64,000 bases of DNA, from positions 4,402,001-4,466,000 of the forward strand of contig NZ_CP048834.1 of NCBI RefSeq assembly GCF_012971745.1. The letters run 5' to 3'. The notes under the pieces are model-generated. The model had not been told where the DNA came from. It was given only the letters and a program-made list of their open reading frames with translations, and ran no database searches. Position 1 is the first letter of the stretch, and each line of letters opens with the position of its first letter. Positions 43,584-52,785 of this stretch are shown one piece after another. Source of the stretch: Starkeya sp. ORNL1. GTDB taxonomy: Bacteria; Pseudomonadota; Alphaproteobacteria; Rhizobiales; Xanthobacteraceae. Made by a program: the position numbers and the translations under genes.

Positions 43584-44804
43584 TCATTCCGCGGTGGCGG
43601 CCATGGCACGCAGGGCGAGGCGCTCGCGCGCCGAGAGCTTCTCGGTCTCGCTCTTGAGCTGACCGCAGGCGGCGAGGATGTCGCGGCCGCGCGGCGTGCG
43701 CACCGGGCTGGAGTATCCGGCGCGGAACACGATGTCGGAGAAGTTCTCGATGGTCTCCCAGTCCGAGCACTCATACTTCGTGCCGGGCCAGGGATTGAAC
43801 GGGATCAGGTTGATCTTGGCCGGGATGCCGGCGAGCAGCTTCACCAGCGCCTTGGCATCGGCCGGTGAATCGTTCACGCCCTTGAGCATGACGTATTCGA
43901 AGGTGATGCGCTTGGCGTTGGAGGCGGCCGGATAGTTGCGGCAGGCGTCGAGCAGCGCCTTGAGCGGATACTTCTTGTTGATCGGCACCAGCTCGTCACG
44001 CAGATCGTCGCGCACCGCGTGCAGCGAGATGGCGAGCATCGGGCCGACCTCGCGGCCCAGCCGCTCGATCTCGGGAACCACGCCGGAGGTAGAGACGGTG
44101 ATGCGGCGCTTGCCGATGCCGAGGCCTTCGCCGTCCGCCAGTATCTCGATGGCCTCGGCCACCGAATCATAGGCATAGAGCGGCTCGCCCATACCCATGA
44201 AGACGATATTGGTCACCAGCCGGTCGCCCTCGGTGGGCAGGCCGGGGCCGGTAGCGCGCTCGCGGCCGGGATAGTCGCCGAGGCGGTCGCGGGCCACCAT
44301 CACCTGCGCGACGATCTCGGCGCTGGTGAGATTGCGCACCAGTCGCTGGGTCCCGGTGTGGCAGAAGGAGCAGTTCAGCGTGCAGCCGACCTGGCTGGAG
44401 ACGCACAGCGTGCCGCGGTCGCTCTCGGGGATATAGACCATCTCGACATCGTGCGGCTTGTCGCCGGCAATGTCGGGCGGCAGCCGCAGCAGCCATTTAC
44501 GGGTGCCGTCGGAAGACACCTGCTCGACCACCACTTCCGGGCGGGCCACGGAGAAATGCTCGACAAGCTGGGCGCGCAGGCCCTTGCCGATATTGGTCAT
44601 TTCGTCGAACGAGGTGGCACCGCGCAGGTAAATCCAGTGCCAGAGCTGGGAAGCACGCATGCGCTGCTCGCGCTCGGGCAGGCCAAGCTCGGCCAGCGCC
44701 GCGATGAGCCCAGCGCGCGACAGCCCGGCGAGCGAACGCCGGGGGTCGGAAAATGCATAAGGGGCGCTCGCGGTGGCGGGCGCGTTTTCGATCAAGGTCG
44801 CCAT
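43584..44804 (-). CDS. rlmN: Dual-specificity 23S rRNA A2503 / tRNA A37 C2-methyltransferase RlmN
   Basis: The 406-residue radical-SAM enzyme has [11 protein letters not shown] as the cluster motif, LGYVM-like [12 protein letters not shown], and the C-terminal catalytic cysteine in ILAACGQL. The N-terminal RNA-binding region includes [19 protein letters not shown]. It methylates A2503 in 23S rRNA. The gene heads a two-gene unit with the small membrane protein and is preceded by a palindromic repeat. Confidence 0.96.
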   Translation of the reverse strand: MATLIENAPATASAPYAFSDPRRSLAGLSRAGLIAALAELGLPEREQRMRASQLWHWIYLRGATSFDEMTNIGKGLRAQLVEHFSVARPEVVVEQVSSDGTRKWLLRLPPDIAGDKPHDVEMVYIPESDRGTLCVSSQVGCTLNCSFCHTGTQRLVRNLTSAEIVAQVMVARDRLGDYPGRERATGPGLPTEGDRLVTNIVFMGMGEPLYAYDSVAEAIEILADGEGLGIGKRRITVSTSGVVPEIERLGREVGPMLAISLHAVRDDLRDELVPINKKYPLKALLDACRNYPAASNAKRITFEYVMLKGVNDSPADAKALVKLLAGIPAKINLIPFNPWPGTKYECSDWETIENFSDIVFRAGYSSPVRTPRGRDILAACGQLKSETEKLSARERLALRAMAATAE

Positions 44805-44885
44805 GGTGTCGATGAGGTGTGTTTGGCCGCCTCATAGCACAAGGTGGCGGGCGAGGCGAATGTGGGGCCGACATTCGTCCTATGT

Positions 44886-44991
44886 CGTCATCCCGGCCGG
44901 AGGCGCAGCCGTAGAGCCGAGATCGCGCGCCGAAAGTGCGCCCTCTTCTGCGCGCGATCCCGGATCGGCCTTGCGGCCGTCCGGGATGACG
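44886..44991. repeat. Family 1 intergenic palindromic repeat, copy 3 (rlmN/mmsA gap)
   Basis: CGTCATCCCGGCCGG at the left, GGCCGTCCGGGATGACG at the right and an inner GATCGCGCGC / GCGCGATCC pair form a compound palindrome. It is the one copy of this family in the window that lies between tandem rather than convergent genes. Confidence 0.85.
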
Positions 44992-45008
44992 GCAGTTGGT
45001 TAGGTGAA

Positions 45009-46499
<1,491 letters not shown>

Positions 46500-46521
46500 G
46501 TCCGTTCCTCACTCGTTGCGG

Positions 46522-46633
46522 GCAACCTCATCCTGAGGCGCCCGGCGCCAGCCGGGCCTCGAAGGATGCTCCCCCGCGCCCTGCTGCAGCATCCTTCGAG
46601 GCACGCTGCACTCACACCTCAGGATGAGGTTGC
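46522..46633. repeat. Family 2 intergenic palindromic repeat, copy 1 (mmsA/LysR gap)
   Basis: GCAACCTCATCCTGAGG at the left and CCTCAGGATGAGGTTGC at the right frame inner CCTCGAAGGATGC / GCATCCTTCGAGG arms. The CATCCTGAGG and CCTCGAAGGATG cores recur at 48650 and 55052. Here it sits between divergent genes, where their promoters should be. Confidence 0.85.
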
Positions 46634-46725
46634 GCAGCAGGCCATTCCATATGTTCTTGTGCTTGTCGAAACTCCTCACTTCAACGACGATGATTTCGCA
46701 TCCGTTGTGCAGGAATGAGCAGACC

Positions 46726-47664
46726 ATGGATTGGGACCATCTACGCGTCTTCCTCGCCGTCGCCCGTGCCGGGCAGATGCTGGCGGCGGGGCGGCAGCTC
46801 GGGCTCGACCACGCCACGGTCGGGCGCCGGCTGGGGGCGCTGGAGGCCAGCCTCAAGACCAAGCTGGTCGAGCGCCGCACCACGGGGTGCGAGCTGACCC
46901 CCGCCGGTGAACGGCTCTTGGACCATGCCGAGCGCATGGAGACCGAGATGCTGCAGGCGCAGTCCGCGCTCGGCAATGTCGACCTCACGCTCTCCGGCAC
47001 GGTGCGGATCGGCGCGCCGGACGGTTTCGGCACCTATTTCCTGGCGCCTCGGCTCGGCGCGCTGGTGGAGCGGCACGCGGCGCTGACCGTGCAACTGGCC
47101 CCGCTGCCGCGCAGCTTCTCGCTGCCCAAGCGCGAGGTCGATATCGCCATCACCTTGCAGCGCCCGCAGGAGGGGCGGCTGGTGGCGCGCAAGCTCACCG
47201 ACTACACGCTCGGGGTCTATGCGTCGCGCGCCTACCTTGAGCGCACCGGGCCGGTCGGCGATCTAGGGGCGCTCAGCGGGCGCACGCTCGTCACCTATGT
47301 GCCGGATCTCGTCTATAGCCCGGCGCTCGATTATTTCGAGACGTTCCGCGAGATCGAGGCGCGGCGGCTGGAATGCGCCAGCGTGGTCGGGCAGATGGAG
47401 GCGGTGCGTGCCGGCGCCGGCATCGGCATCCTTCACGACTATGCCGCGCGCGAGCATGACGAACTGGTCCGGCTGCTGCCGGACCTCGGCTTCCAGCGCG
47501 CCTACTGGCTGGTGACGCACGCCGACATCCACGCGCTGCGCCGCGTGCAGGAAGTCGAGGGCTTCATCGTCGATGCGGTGCAGGCGGAGCGCGCGCGCTT
47601 TGTCGCGCGGCGCGTCAGCCGAAGCGATATTCGGTCACTTGCCGGTAGCGTTCACCCGGCCTGA
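46726..47664 (+). CDS. LysR family transcriptional regulator
   Basis: The 312-residue protein has the N-terminal winged HTH (WDHLRVFLAVARAGQMLAAG, then LDHATVGRRLGALE) and a C-terminal effector-binding domain (about 90-300). It starts at ATG 46726, where homologues begin. Divergent orientation from mmsA suggests that it regulates that gene. Its 3' end overlaps the convergent epimerase gene by 50 bp. Confidence 0.92.
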   Translation: MDWDHLRVFLAVARAGQMLAAGRQLGLDHATVGRRLGALEASLKTKLVERRTTGCELTPAGERLLDHAERMETEMLQAQSALGNVDLTLSGTVRIGAPDGFGTYFLAPRLGALVERHAALTVQLAPLPRSFSLPKREVDIAITLQRPQEGRLVARKLTDYTLGVYASRAYLERTGPVGDLGALSGRTLVTYVPDLVYSPALDYFETFREIEARRLECASVVGQMEAVRAGAGIGILHDYAAREHDELVRLLPDLGFQRAYWLVTHADIHALRRVQEVEGFIVDAVQAERARFVARRVSRSDIRSLAGSVHPA

Positions 47665-48604
47665 GCCAGGGCGAGGGGAAGTCCGGATGGTTCGGCGCAT
47701 CCGGGAAATTCTGCGCCTCGAAGCAGATGCCGGCATGCGCGCCATGGCGCTGGCCACCGAGGCCGTGCGAGCCCTCGGCCAGCTTGGCGCCGTCATAGAG
47801 CTGGAGGCCGGGTTCGCTGGTCCAGACTTCCAGCGTCAGGCCATCGGCAGCCCGGGCGCGGGCGGCGAAGGCGAGCCGGTCGCCGCCGGGCTCGATGCGC
47901 GTGCGATCGAGCACATAGTTCAGGTCATAATGCGTGGCGTCGCCATCGAGCCGGCGAGGAGTGGTGAGATCGTATGGGGTTGAGGCAACTCCAAGGATCT
48001 CTCCGGTCGGGATCAGGTCCGCATCGGTCGGCGTATAGCGCCCGGCGGCGACCTCGACCGTGAGGCCGCGCACGGAGGCACCCGGCTCCAGGGTGAAATA
48101 GGAGTGGTGAGCGAGATTGACCGGCGTGGTCCGGTCGGTCGTCGCTTCCATCTCGATGCGCAGCGTACCGGGTGCGCACAGGCGGTAGGTGCAGCGGACC
48201 TCGACCGTTCCGGGATAGCCTTCCTCACCGTCCGGCGAGGTGCGTCCCAGTGTGACGGAGGCAGCGTCGCGGGCAAGGATTCGCCACGGCCGGCGATCGA
48301 AGCCGCGCTCGCCGCCGTGAAGATGGGTGCGTCCCCTCTCGTTCAGCGCCAATTGGTAGGTCGTACCGTCCAGCGTGAAGCGGCCCTTGCCGATGCGGTT
48401 GGCGACGCGCCCGCAGGTGGCGCCGAGATGCGGCGGATTGGTGCGGTAGAGTTCAGCATCCTCAAAGCCCAGCACGACGCGGCGCGGCCCGCTGGGGGCG
48501 GGGACGATGAGGTCGTGCAGCACCGCGCCGAAGCTCAGCACCCGGGCGACGGCGTCGCCGGCGCGCAGCTCGATCTCTTCGAATGGCTCTTCGGGTTGGG
48601 TCAT
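47615..48604 (-). CDS. Aldose 1-epimerase (galactose mutarotase)
   Basis: The 329-residue beta-sandwich enzyme interconverts alpha and beta anomers of hexoses. Family motifs are RVANRIGKGRFTLDG, the catalytic His regions NERGRTHLHGG and NLAHHSYFTLE, and the base-acting Glu in GICFEAQNFPDAPN. ATG at 48604 is chosen over longer frames that run into a repeat. Expressed alone; the last 50 bp lie antisense to the LysR gene. Confidence 0.92.
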   Translation of the reverse strand: MTQPEEPFEEIELRAGDAVARVLSFGAVLHDLIVPAPSGPRRVVLGFEDAELYRTNPPHLGATCGRVANRIGKGRFTLDGTTYQLALNERGRTHLHGGERGFDRRPWRILARDAASVTLGRTSPDGEEGYPGTVEVRCTYRLCAPGTLRIEMEATTDRTTPVNLAHHSYFTLEPGASVRGLTVEVAAGRYTPTDADLIPTGEILGVASTPYDLTTPRRLDGDATHYDLNYVLDRTRIEPGGDRLAFAARARAADGLTLEVWTSEPGLQLYDGAKLAEGSHGLGGQRHGAHAGICFEAQNFPDAPNHPDFPSPWLRPGERYRQVTEYRFG

Positions 48605-48649
48605 CCGGGGCTCCGTTGCGGCTGGGAGGATGGCGCGCCTCTGCTTCAA

Positions 48650-48738
48650 CATCCTTCGAGGCCCGGCTTTGCCGGGCACCTCAGGATGACGTGGCTTTAT
48701 AGAACGACGTCATCCTGAGGTGCGAGCGTCAGCGAGCC
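48650..48738. repeat. Family 2 intergenic palindromic repeat, copy 2 (epimerase/kinase gap)
   Basis: CATCCTTCGAGG at the left is the reverse complement of CCTCGAAGGATG at the right. Inner TCAGGATGACGT / ACGTCATCCTGA arms pair as well. It lies between two divergent genes. Confidence 0.85.
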
Positions 48739-48845
48739 TCGAAGGATGCTCAAACAGAGCACCGCCCGCGCCAAATCCCGCAATAGCCAGCCGCCCCGGT
48801 GGCCGGCATAGTAATGGAGGGACCCAAACGGAATCGCCGGACGCA

Positions 48846-49727
48846 ATGGATGCCGAAGCCGCCGCCGCCCGCGTACGCGGCCTCGCCTTCTGGCGGGGGC
48901 CGGTGGAGCCGGTGCCGCTGAAAGGCGGCATCACCAACACCAATTTCCTCGTCGAGGATGGTGGCCGGCGTTATGCGGTGCGCATCGGCCACGACATCCC
49001 GGTCCACGGCATTCTCCGCTTTGCCGAGCTCGCGGCCAGCCGCGCCGCCCATGCGGCCGGGGTCTCGCCCGCCGTGATCCATGCCGAGCCGGGTGCGATG
49101 GTGCTCGATTTCATCGAGGGGCGGACCTTCACAGCGGACGACGTGCGCGCTGAGCTGCCGCGCGTGGTCGAACTGGTGAGGCGCACGCACCGCGACATCC
49201 CCCGGCATCTGCGCGGGCCTATGCCGATATTCTGGGTGTTCCACGTCATCCGCGACTATGCGGCGACGCTCGGGGAGGCGGGATCACCCTACGCCGCGGC
49301 GCTGCCGGCCTTGCTCGCCACTGCGGAGCGGCTGGAGGCGGCGGTCGGCGCCGTCGAGATCGTGTTTGGGCACAATGACCTGCTGCCGGCCAATTTCATC
49401 GATGACGGCCGGCGGCTCTGGCTGGTCGATTGGGATTATGCCGGCTTCAACACGCCGCTGTTCGATCTGGGCGGGCTTGCCTCCAACGCCGGCTTCACGC
49501 CGGCGGAAGAGGACGCCTTGCTCGAAATCTATTACGGCCAGCCGGCGGATGACGGGCTGCGCCGGCGCTTCCAGGCCATGCTGACCGCCTCGCTGCTGCG
49601 CGAGGCGATGTGGAGCATGGTGTCGGAAATCCACTCGACCATCGATTTCGACTATCGCGCCTACACGGATGAGAACCTCCGGCGGTACGATGCGGCGCTC
49701 GCCCGCTTCAACGAGATGGATCGATAG
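48846..49727 (+). CDS. Choline/ethanolamine kinase-like phosphotransferase
   Basis: The 293-residue kinase has the choline-kinase/aminoglycoside phosphotransferase fold: a GGITNTNFLV nucleotide loop, catalytic VFGHNDLLPANFI and the metal Asp in LWLVDWDYAGFNTPLFDL. It is related to LicA/ChoK proteins that phosphorylate choline or ethanolamine. Its stop codon is directly followed by the ATG of the FAD/GcvT gene, so the two act in one pathway. ATG at 48846 fits homologue length. Confidence 0.88.
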   Translation: MDAEAAAARVRGLAFWRGPVEPVPLKGGITNTNFLVEDGGRRYAVRIGHDIPVHGILRFAELAASRAAHAAGVSPAVIHAEPGAMVLDFIEGRTFTADDVRAELPRVVELVRRTHRDIPRHLRGPMPIFWVFHVIRDYAATLGEAGSPYAAALPALLATAERLEAAVGAVEIVFGHNDLLPANFIDDGRRLWLVDWDYAGFNTPLFDLGGLASNAGFTPAEEDALLEIYYGQPADDGLRRRFQAMLTASLLREAMWSMVSEIHSTIDFDYRAYTDENLRRYDAALARFNEMDR

Positions 49728-52169
49728 ATGCCCGACCTTCCTTCTTCCGCCCGCGTCGTCATCATCGGCGGCGGCATTGTCGGCTGCTCCGTCGCCTATC
49801 ATCTCGGCAAGATGGGCTGGACCGATGTGATCCTGCTGGAGCGCAACCGGCTGACTTCGGGCTCTACCTGGCATGCGGCGGGCCTCGTCGGGCAGTTGCG
49901 CTCCAGCGCCAGCATCACCCAGCTGCTCGGCGAATCCGTCGATCTCTATAAGAGGCTGGAGGCGGAGACCGGCCTCGCCACAGGTTGGAAGATGAATGGC
50001 GGGCTGCGGCTTGCCTGCAACCAGGACCGCTGGACCGAGGTGAAGCGGCAGGCAACCACCGCCAAGAGCTTCGGCCTCGACATGCAGTTGCTGACGCCTA
50101 AGGAGGCGCAGGAGCTGTGGCCGCTGATGGAGATCGGCGAAGTGGTGGGCGCTGCCTTCCTGCCGACCGACGGGCAGGCCAACCCCTCCGACATCGCCCA
50201 GGCGCTGGCGCGCGGCGCGCGGATGGGCGGGGTGACCATCGCCGAGCAGGTCCCGGTGACGGGGATCGAGGTGGTGGATGGCGCGGTTGTTGCCGTCGTC
50301 ACCGATCAGGGTCGCATCGCCTGCGAGAAACTGGTCATCTGCGCCGGCCTGTGGTCACGGCAGGTCGGCAAGCTGGCGGGGGTGAACATCCCGCTGGTGC
50401 CGGTGCAGCACCAATATATCGTCACCGAGCCGATCCAAGGCGTGCCGCGCAACCTGCCGACGCTCCGCGATCCCGATCGCCTGACCTATTACAAGGAGGA
50501 GGTCGGTGGGCTGGTGGCGGGTGGCTATGAGCCGAACCCGATCCCCTGGGCCGAGCGCGGTATTCCCGAGGGCTTCCATTTCTCGCTGCTCGAGGAGAAT
50601 TGGGACCACTTCGAGCCGATCATGCAGCTCATGCTCGGCCGCGTGCCGGCGCTGGAGACGGCGGGCATCAAGCAACTCATCAACGGGCCGGAAAGCTTCA
50701 CGCCCGACGGCAATTTCATCCTCGGCCCGGCACCGGAAGTGAAGGGCGTCTATGTCGGCGCCGGCTTCAACGCGTTCGGTATCGCGTCCGGCGGCGGCGC
50801 CGGCATGGCGCTCGCCGAATGGGTGGCGACCGGCGCGCCGCCGTTCGACCTGTGGCCGGTCGATATCCGCCGCTTCGGCTCCAACCATCGGGGCGAGGGC
50901 TGGGTGCGCACCCGCACGCTGGAGGCCTATGGCCGCCACTACACCATGGCGTGGCCGTCGGAGGAGTTCGACAGCGGCCGGCCGTTGCGCCGCTCACCGC
51001 TCTATGAGCGGCTGAAGGAATCGGGCGCGGTGTTCGGCGAGAAGCTGGGCTGGGAGCGCGCCAACTGGTTCGCCGCCCCCGGCGAGGAGGCGCGCGACCG
51101 CTATTCCTTCGAGCGGCCGAACTGGTTCGAGGCAGTCGGGCGCGAGCACACGGCCTGCCGCGAGCGGGTGGCGCTGTTCGACCAGACGTCGTTCGCCAAA
51201 TATCTCGTGGAGGGCAAGGATGCCGAGGCGGCACTGTCCTTCCTCTGCGCCAACAATATCGCCAGGCCGCCGGGCGCGCTGACCTATACGCAGTTGCTGA
51301 ATGCGCGCGGCGGCATCGAGTGCGATCTCACCGTCGCGCGGCTCAGCGAGGACCGCTTCTACATCGTCACCGGCACCGGCTTTGCGACGCATGACGCGCA
51401 CTGGATCGCGAGCAACATCCCGGCGGGGCTCGATGCACGGCTGAGCGACGTCACCTCGTCGCGCGCGGTGCTGAGCCTGTTCGGCCCGCGTGCCCGCGAC
51501 GTCCTCGCCGCCTGCACGCCGGACGACGTTTCCAATGCCGCCTTCCCGTTCGCCACCTGCCGCACCATCAGCATCGCCGGCGCGCCGGTGCTGGCGCTGC
51601 GCATCACCTATGTCGGCGAACTGGGGTGGGAACTGCACGTCCCGACTGAATACACGGCGACCGTGTTCGAAGCCCTGCTGGCGGCGGGCGCGCCGCATGG
51701 TCTGAGCCTTGCCGGCTATCGCGCCATCGAGACACTGCGCCTGGAGAAGGGCTATCGCGCCTGGGGCGCGGAGATCGGGCCGGACCATTCGCCGCTGGTC
51801 GCGGGTCTCGGCTGGGCGGTGAAGCTGAAATCCGATGTGCCGTTTCTCGGCCGCGACGCGCTCGAAGTGCAGAAGGCGAAGCCGCTGCCGCGGCTGCTCG
51901 CCGGCTTCACGGTCGATCCGGCCATCGTGCTGCTCGGCCGCGAGACCATCTTCCGCGATGGTCGCCGCGCCGGCTGGCTGGCGAGCGGCGGCTTCGGCCA
52001 TACGCTCGGCAAGAGCATCGGTTACGGCTATGTGCGCGATCCCGGCGGGGTCGACGCGGACTATGTGCGGGCCGGCAGCTATGAGCTGGAGGTGGCGGGC
52101 GAGCGGGTGCCGGCCACGGTGTTCCTGGCGCCGCTTTATGATCCGAAGATGGAGCGGGTGAAGGCGTAA
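49728..52169 (+). CDS. FAD-dependent dimethylglycine/sarcosine dehydrogenase-like protein with GcvT domain
   Basis: The 813-residue protein has an N-terminal FAD-binding oxidoreductase (VVIIGGGIVGCSVAYHLGKMG; about residues 1-380) and a C-terminal folate-binding GcvT module (about 430-800). His49 in GSTWHAAGL aligns with the covalent flavin histidine of dimethylglycine dehydrogenase. Such enzymes demethylate N-methylated glycines and pass the one-carbon unit to tetrahydrofolate. Pairing with a choline-kinase-like gene suggests a methylated-amine pathway; the exact substrate is open. A repeat follows the stop. Confidence 0.92.
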   Translation: MPDLPSSARVVIIGGGIVGCSVAYHLGKMGWTDVILLERNRLTSGSTWHAAGLVGQLRSSASITQLLGESVDLYKRLEAETGLATGWKMNGGLRLACNQDRWTEVKRQATTAKSFGLDMQLLTPKEAQELWPLMEIGEVVGAAFLPTDGQANPSDIAQALARGARMGGVTIAEQVPVTGIEVVDGAVVAVVTDQGRIACEKLVICAGLWSRQVGKLAGVNIPLVPVQHQYIVTEPIQGVPRNLPTLRDPDRLTYYKEEVGGLVAGGYEPNPIPWAERGIPEGFHFSLLEENWDHFEPIMQLMLGRVPALETAGIKQLINGPESFTPDGNFILGPAPEVKGVYVGAGFNAFGIASGGGAGMALAEWVATGAPPFDLWPVDIRRFGSNHRGEGWVRTRTLEAYGRHYTMAWPSEEFDSGRPLRRSPLYERLKESGAVFGEKLGWERANWFAAPGEEARDRYSFERPNWFEAVGREHTACRERVALFDQTSFAKYLVEGKDAEAALSFLCANNIARPPGALTYTQLLNARGGIECDLTVARLSEDRFYIVTGTGFATHDAHWIASNIPAGLDARLSDVTSSRAVLSLFGPRARDVLAACTPDDVSNAAFPFATCRTISIAGAPVLALRITYVGELGWELHVPTEYTATVFEALLAAGAPHGLSLAGYRAIETLRLEKGYRAWGAEIGPDHSPLVAGLGWAVKLKSDVPFLGRDALEVQKAKPLPRLLAGFTVDPAIVLLGRETIFRDGRRAGWLASGGFGHTLGKSIGYGYVRDPGGVDADYVRAGSYELEVAGERVPATVFLAPLYDPKMERVKA

Positions 52170-52188
52170 TCCCTCATCCAATCAAATC

Positions 52189-52277
52189 GTCATCCCGGCC
52201 GAAGCGAAGCGGAGAGCCGGGATCGCGCCTCATTCCGCGGACGATCCCGGCTCGCGCCTGCGGCGCGTCCGGGACGA
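52189..52277. repeat. Family 1 intergenic palindromic repeat, copy 4 (FAD/GcvT and MerR convergent gap)
   Basis: CGTCATCCCGGCCG at the left pairs imperfectly with CGTCCGGGACGAC at the right. Inner AGCCGGGATCG / CGATCCCGGCT arms pair perfectly. It fills a convergent gap. Confidence 0.85.
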
Positions 52278-52281
52278 CAAC

Positions 52282-52716
52282 TTACGAGGTTTTGTGATGG
52301 TGACGGCACTCGCCATGGTCGGCGAGGATCTCGATCACCCGGCATTCGGCGACATGGCCGTGGGCGCAGCCTTCGACCATGCGCTGCAATTCGGCGCGCA
52401 GCGCGATCAGGCTGGCGATGCGCTGTTCCACTTCGATGAGGCGCGCGCTCGCAATGGCGTCGGCAGCGGCGCAGGACTGGTGGGGGTCGTCCTGCAAGGC
52501 CAGCAAGGTGCGGATGGCGTCGATCTCGAAGCCGAGTTCGCGGGCATGGCGGATGAAGGCGAGGCGGCGCATCTCGGCCTCGCCGAAGGCGCGGCGCCCG
52601 CCTTCGGTGCGCACCGGGGCGAGCAACAGGCCAATCTCCTCATAATAGCGGATGGTCGGCACCTTGACGCCGCTCGCCCTGGCCGCCTCGCCGATGGAAT
52701 GGATCGCGCCCTGCAT
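52282..52716 (-). CDS. MerR family heavy-metal-responsive regulator (ZntR/CadR/PbrR group)
   Basis: The 144-residue protein has the MerR HTH (IGEAARASGVKVPTIRYYEEIGLL), a wing ending in RRAFGEAEMRRLAFIRHARELGF, and a dimer helix. Cysteines appear in the metal-binding loop (SCAAAD, EGCAHG, AECRV) and a His/Cys tail ECRHHH, fitting Zn, Cd or Pb sensing. It diverges from the P1B ATPase gene and the shared operator lies between them. Confidence 0.9.
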   Translation of the reverse strand: MQGAIHSIGEAARASGVKVPTIRYYEEIGLLLAPVRTEGGRRAFGEAEMRRLAFIRHARELGFEIDAIRTLLALQDDPHQSCAAADAIASARLIEVEQRIASLIALRAELQRMVEGCAHGHVAECRVIEILADHGECRHHHKTS

Positions 52717-52724
52717 TTTGGCTC

Positions 52725-52755
52725 TTGCTCCTCTAGTCGCTAGAGGATGTAGGTT
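52725..52755 (+). promoter_or_regulatory. MerR-type promoter/operator of the metal ATPase gene
   Basis: TTGCTC (52725-52730) and TAGGTT (52750-52755) are separated by a 19-bp spacer holding the perfect dyad CCTCTAG-TCG-CTAGAGG (52730-52746). The over-long spacer with a central dyad is the hallmark of promoters that MerR proteins activate by DNA twisting. Confidence 0.85.
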
Positions 52756-52785
52756 CCCTGCCGGATCACGCAAGGGACCGGGACG

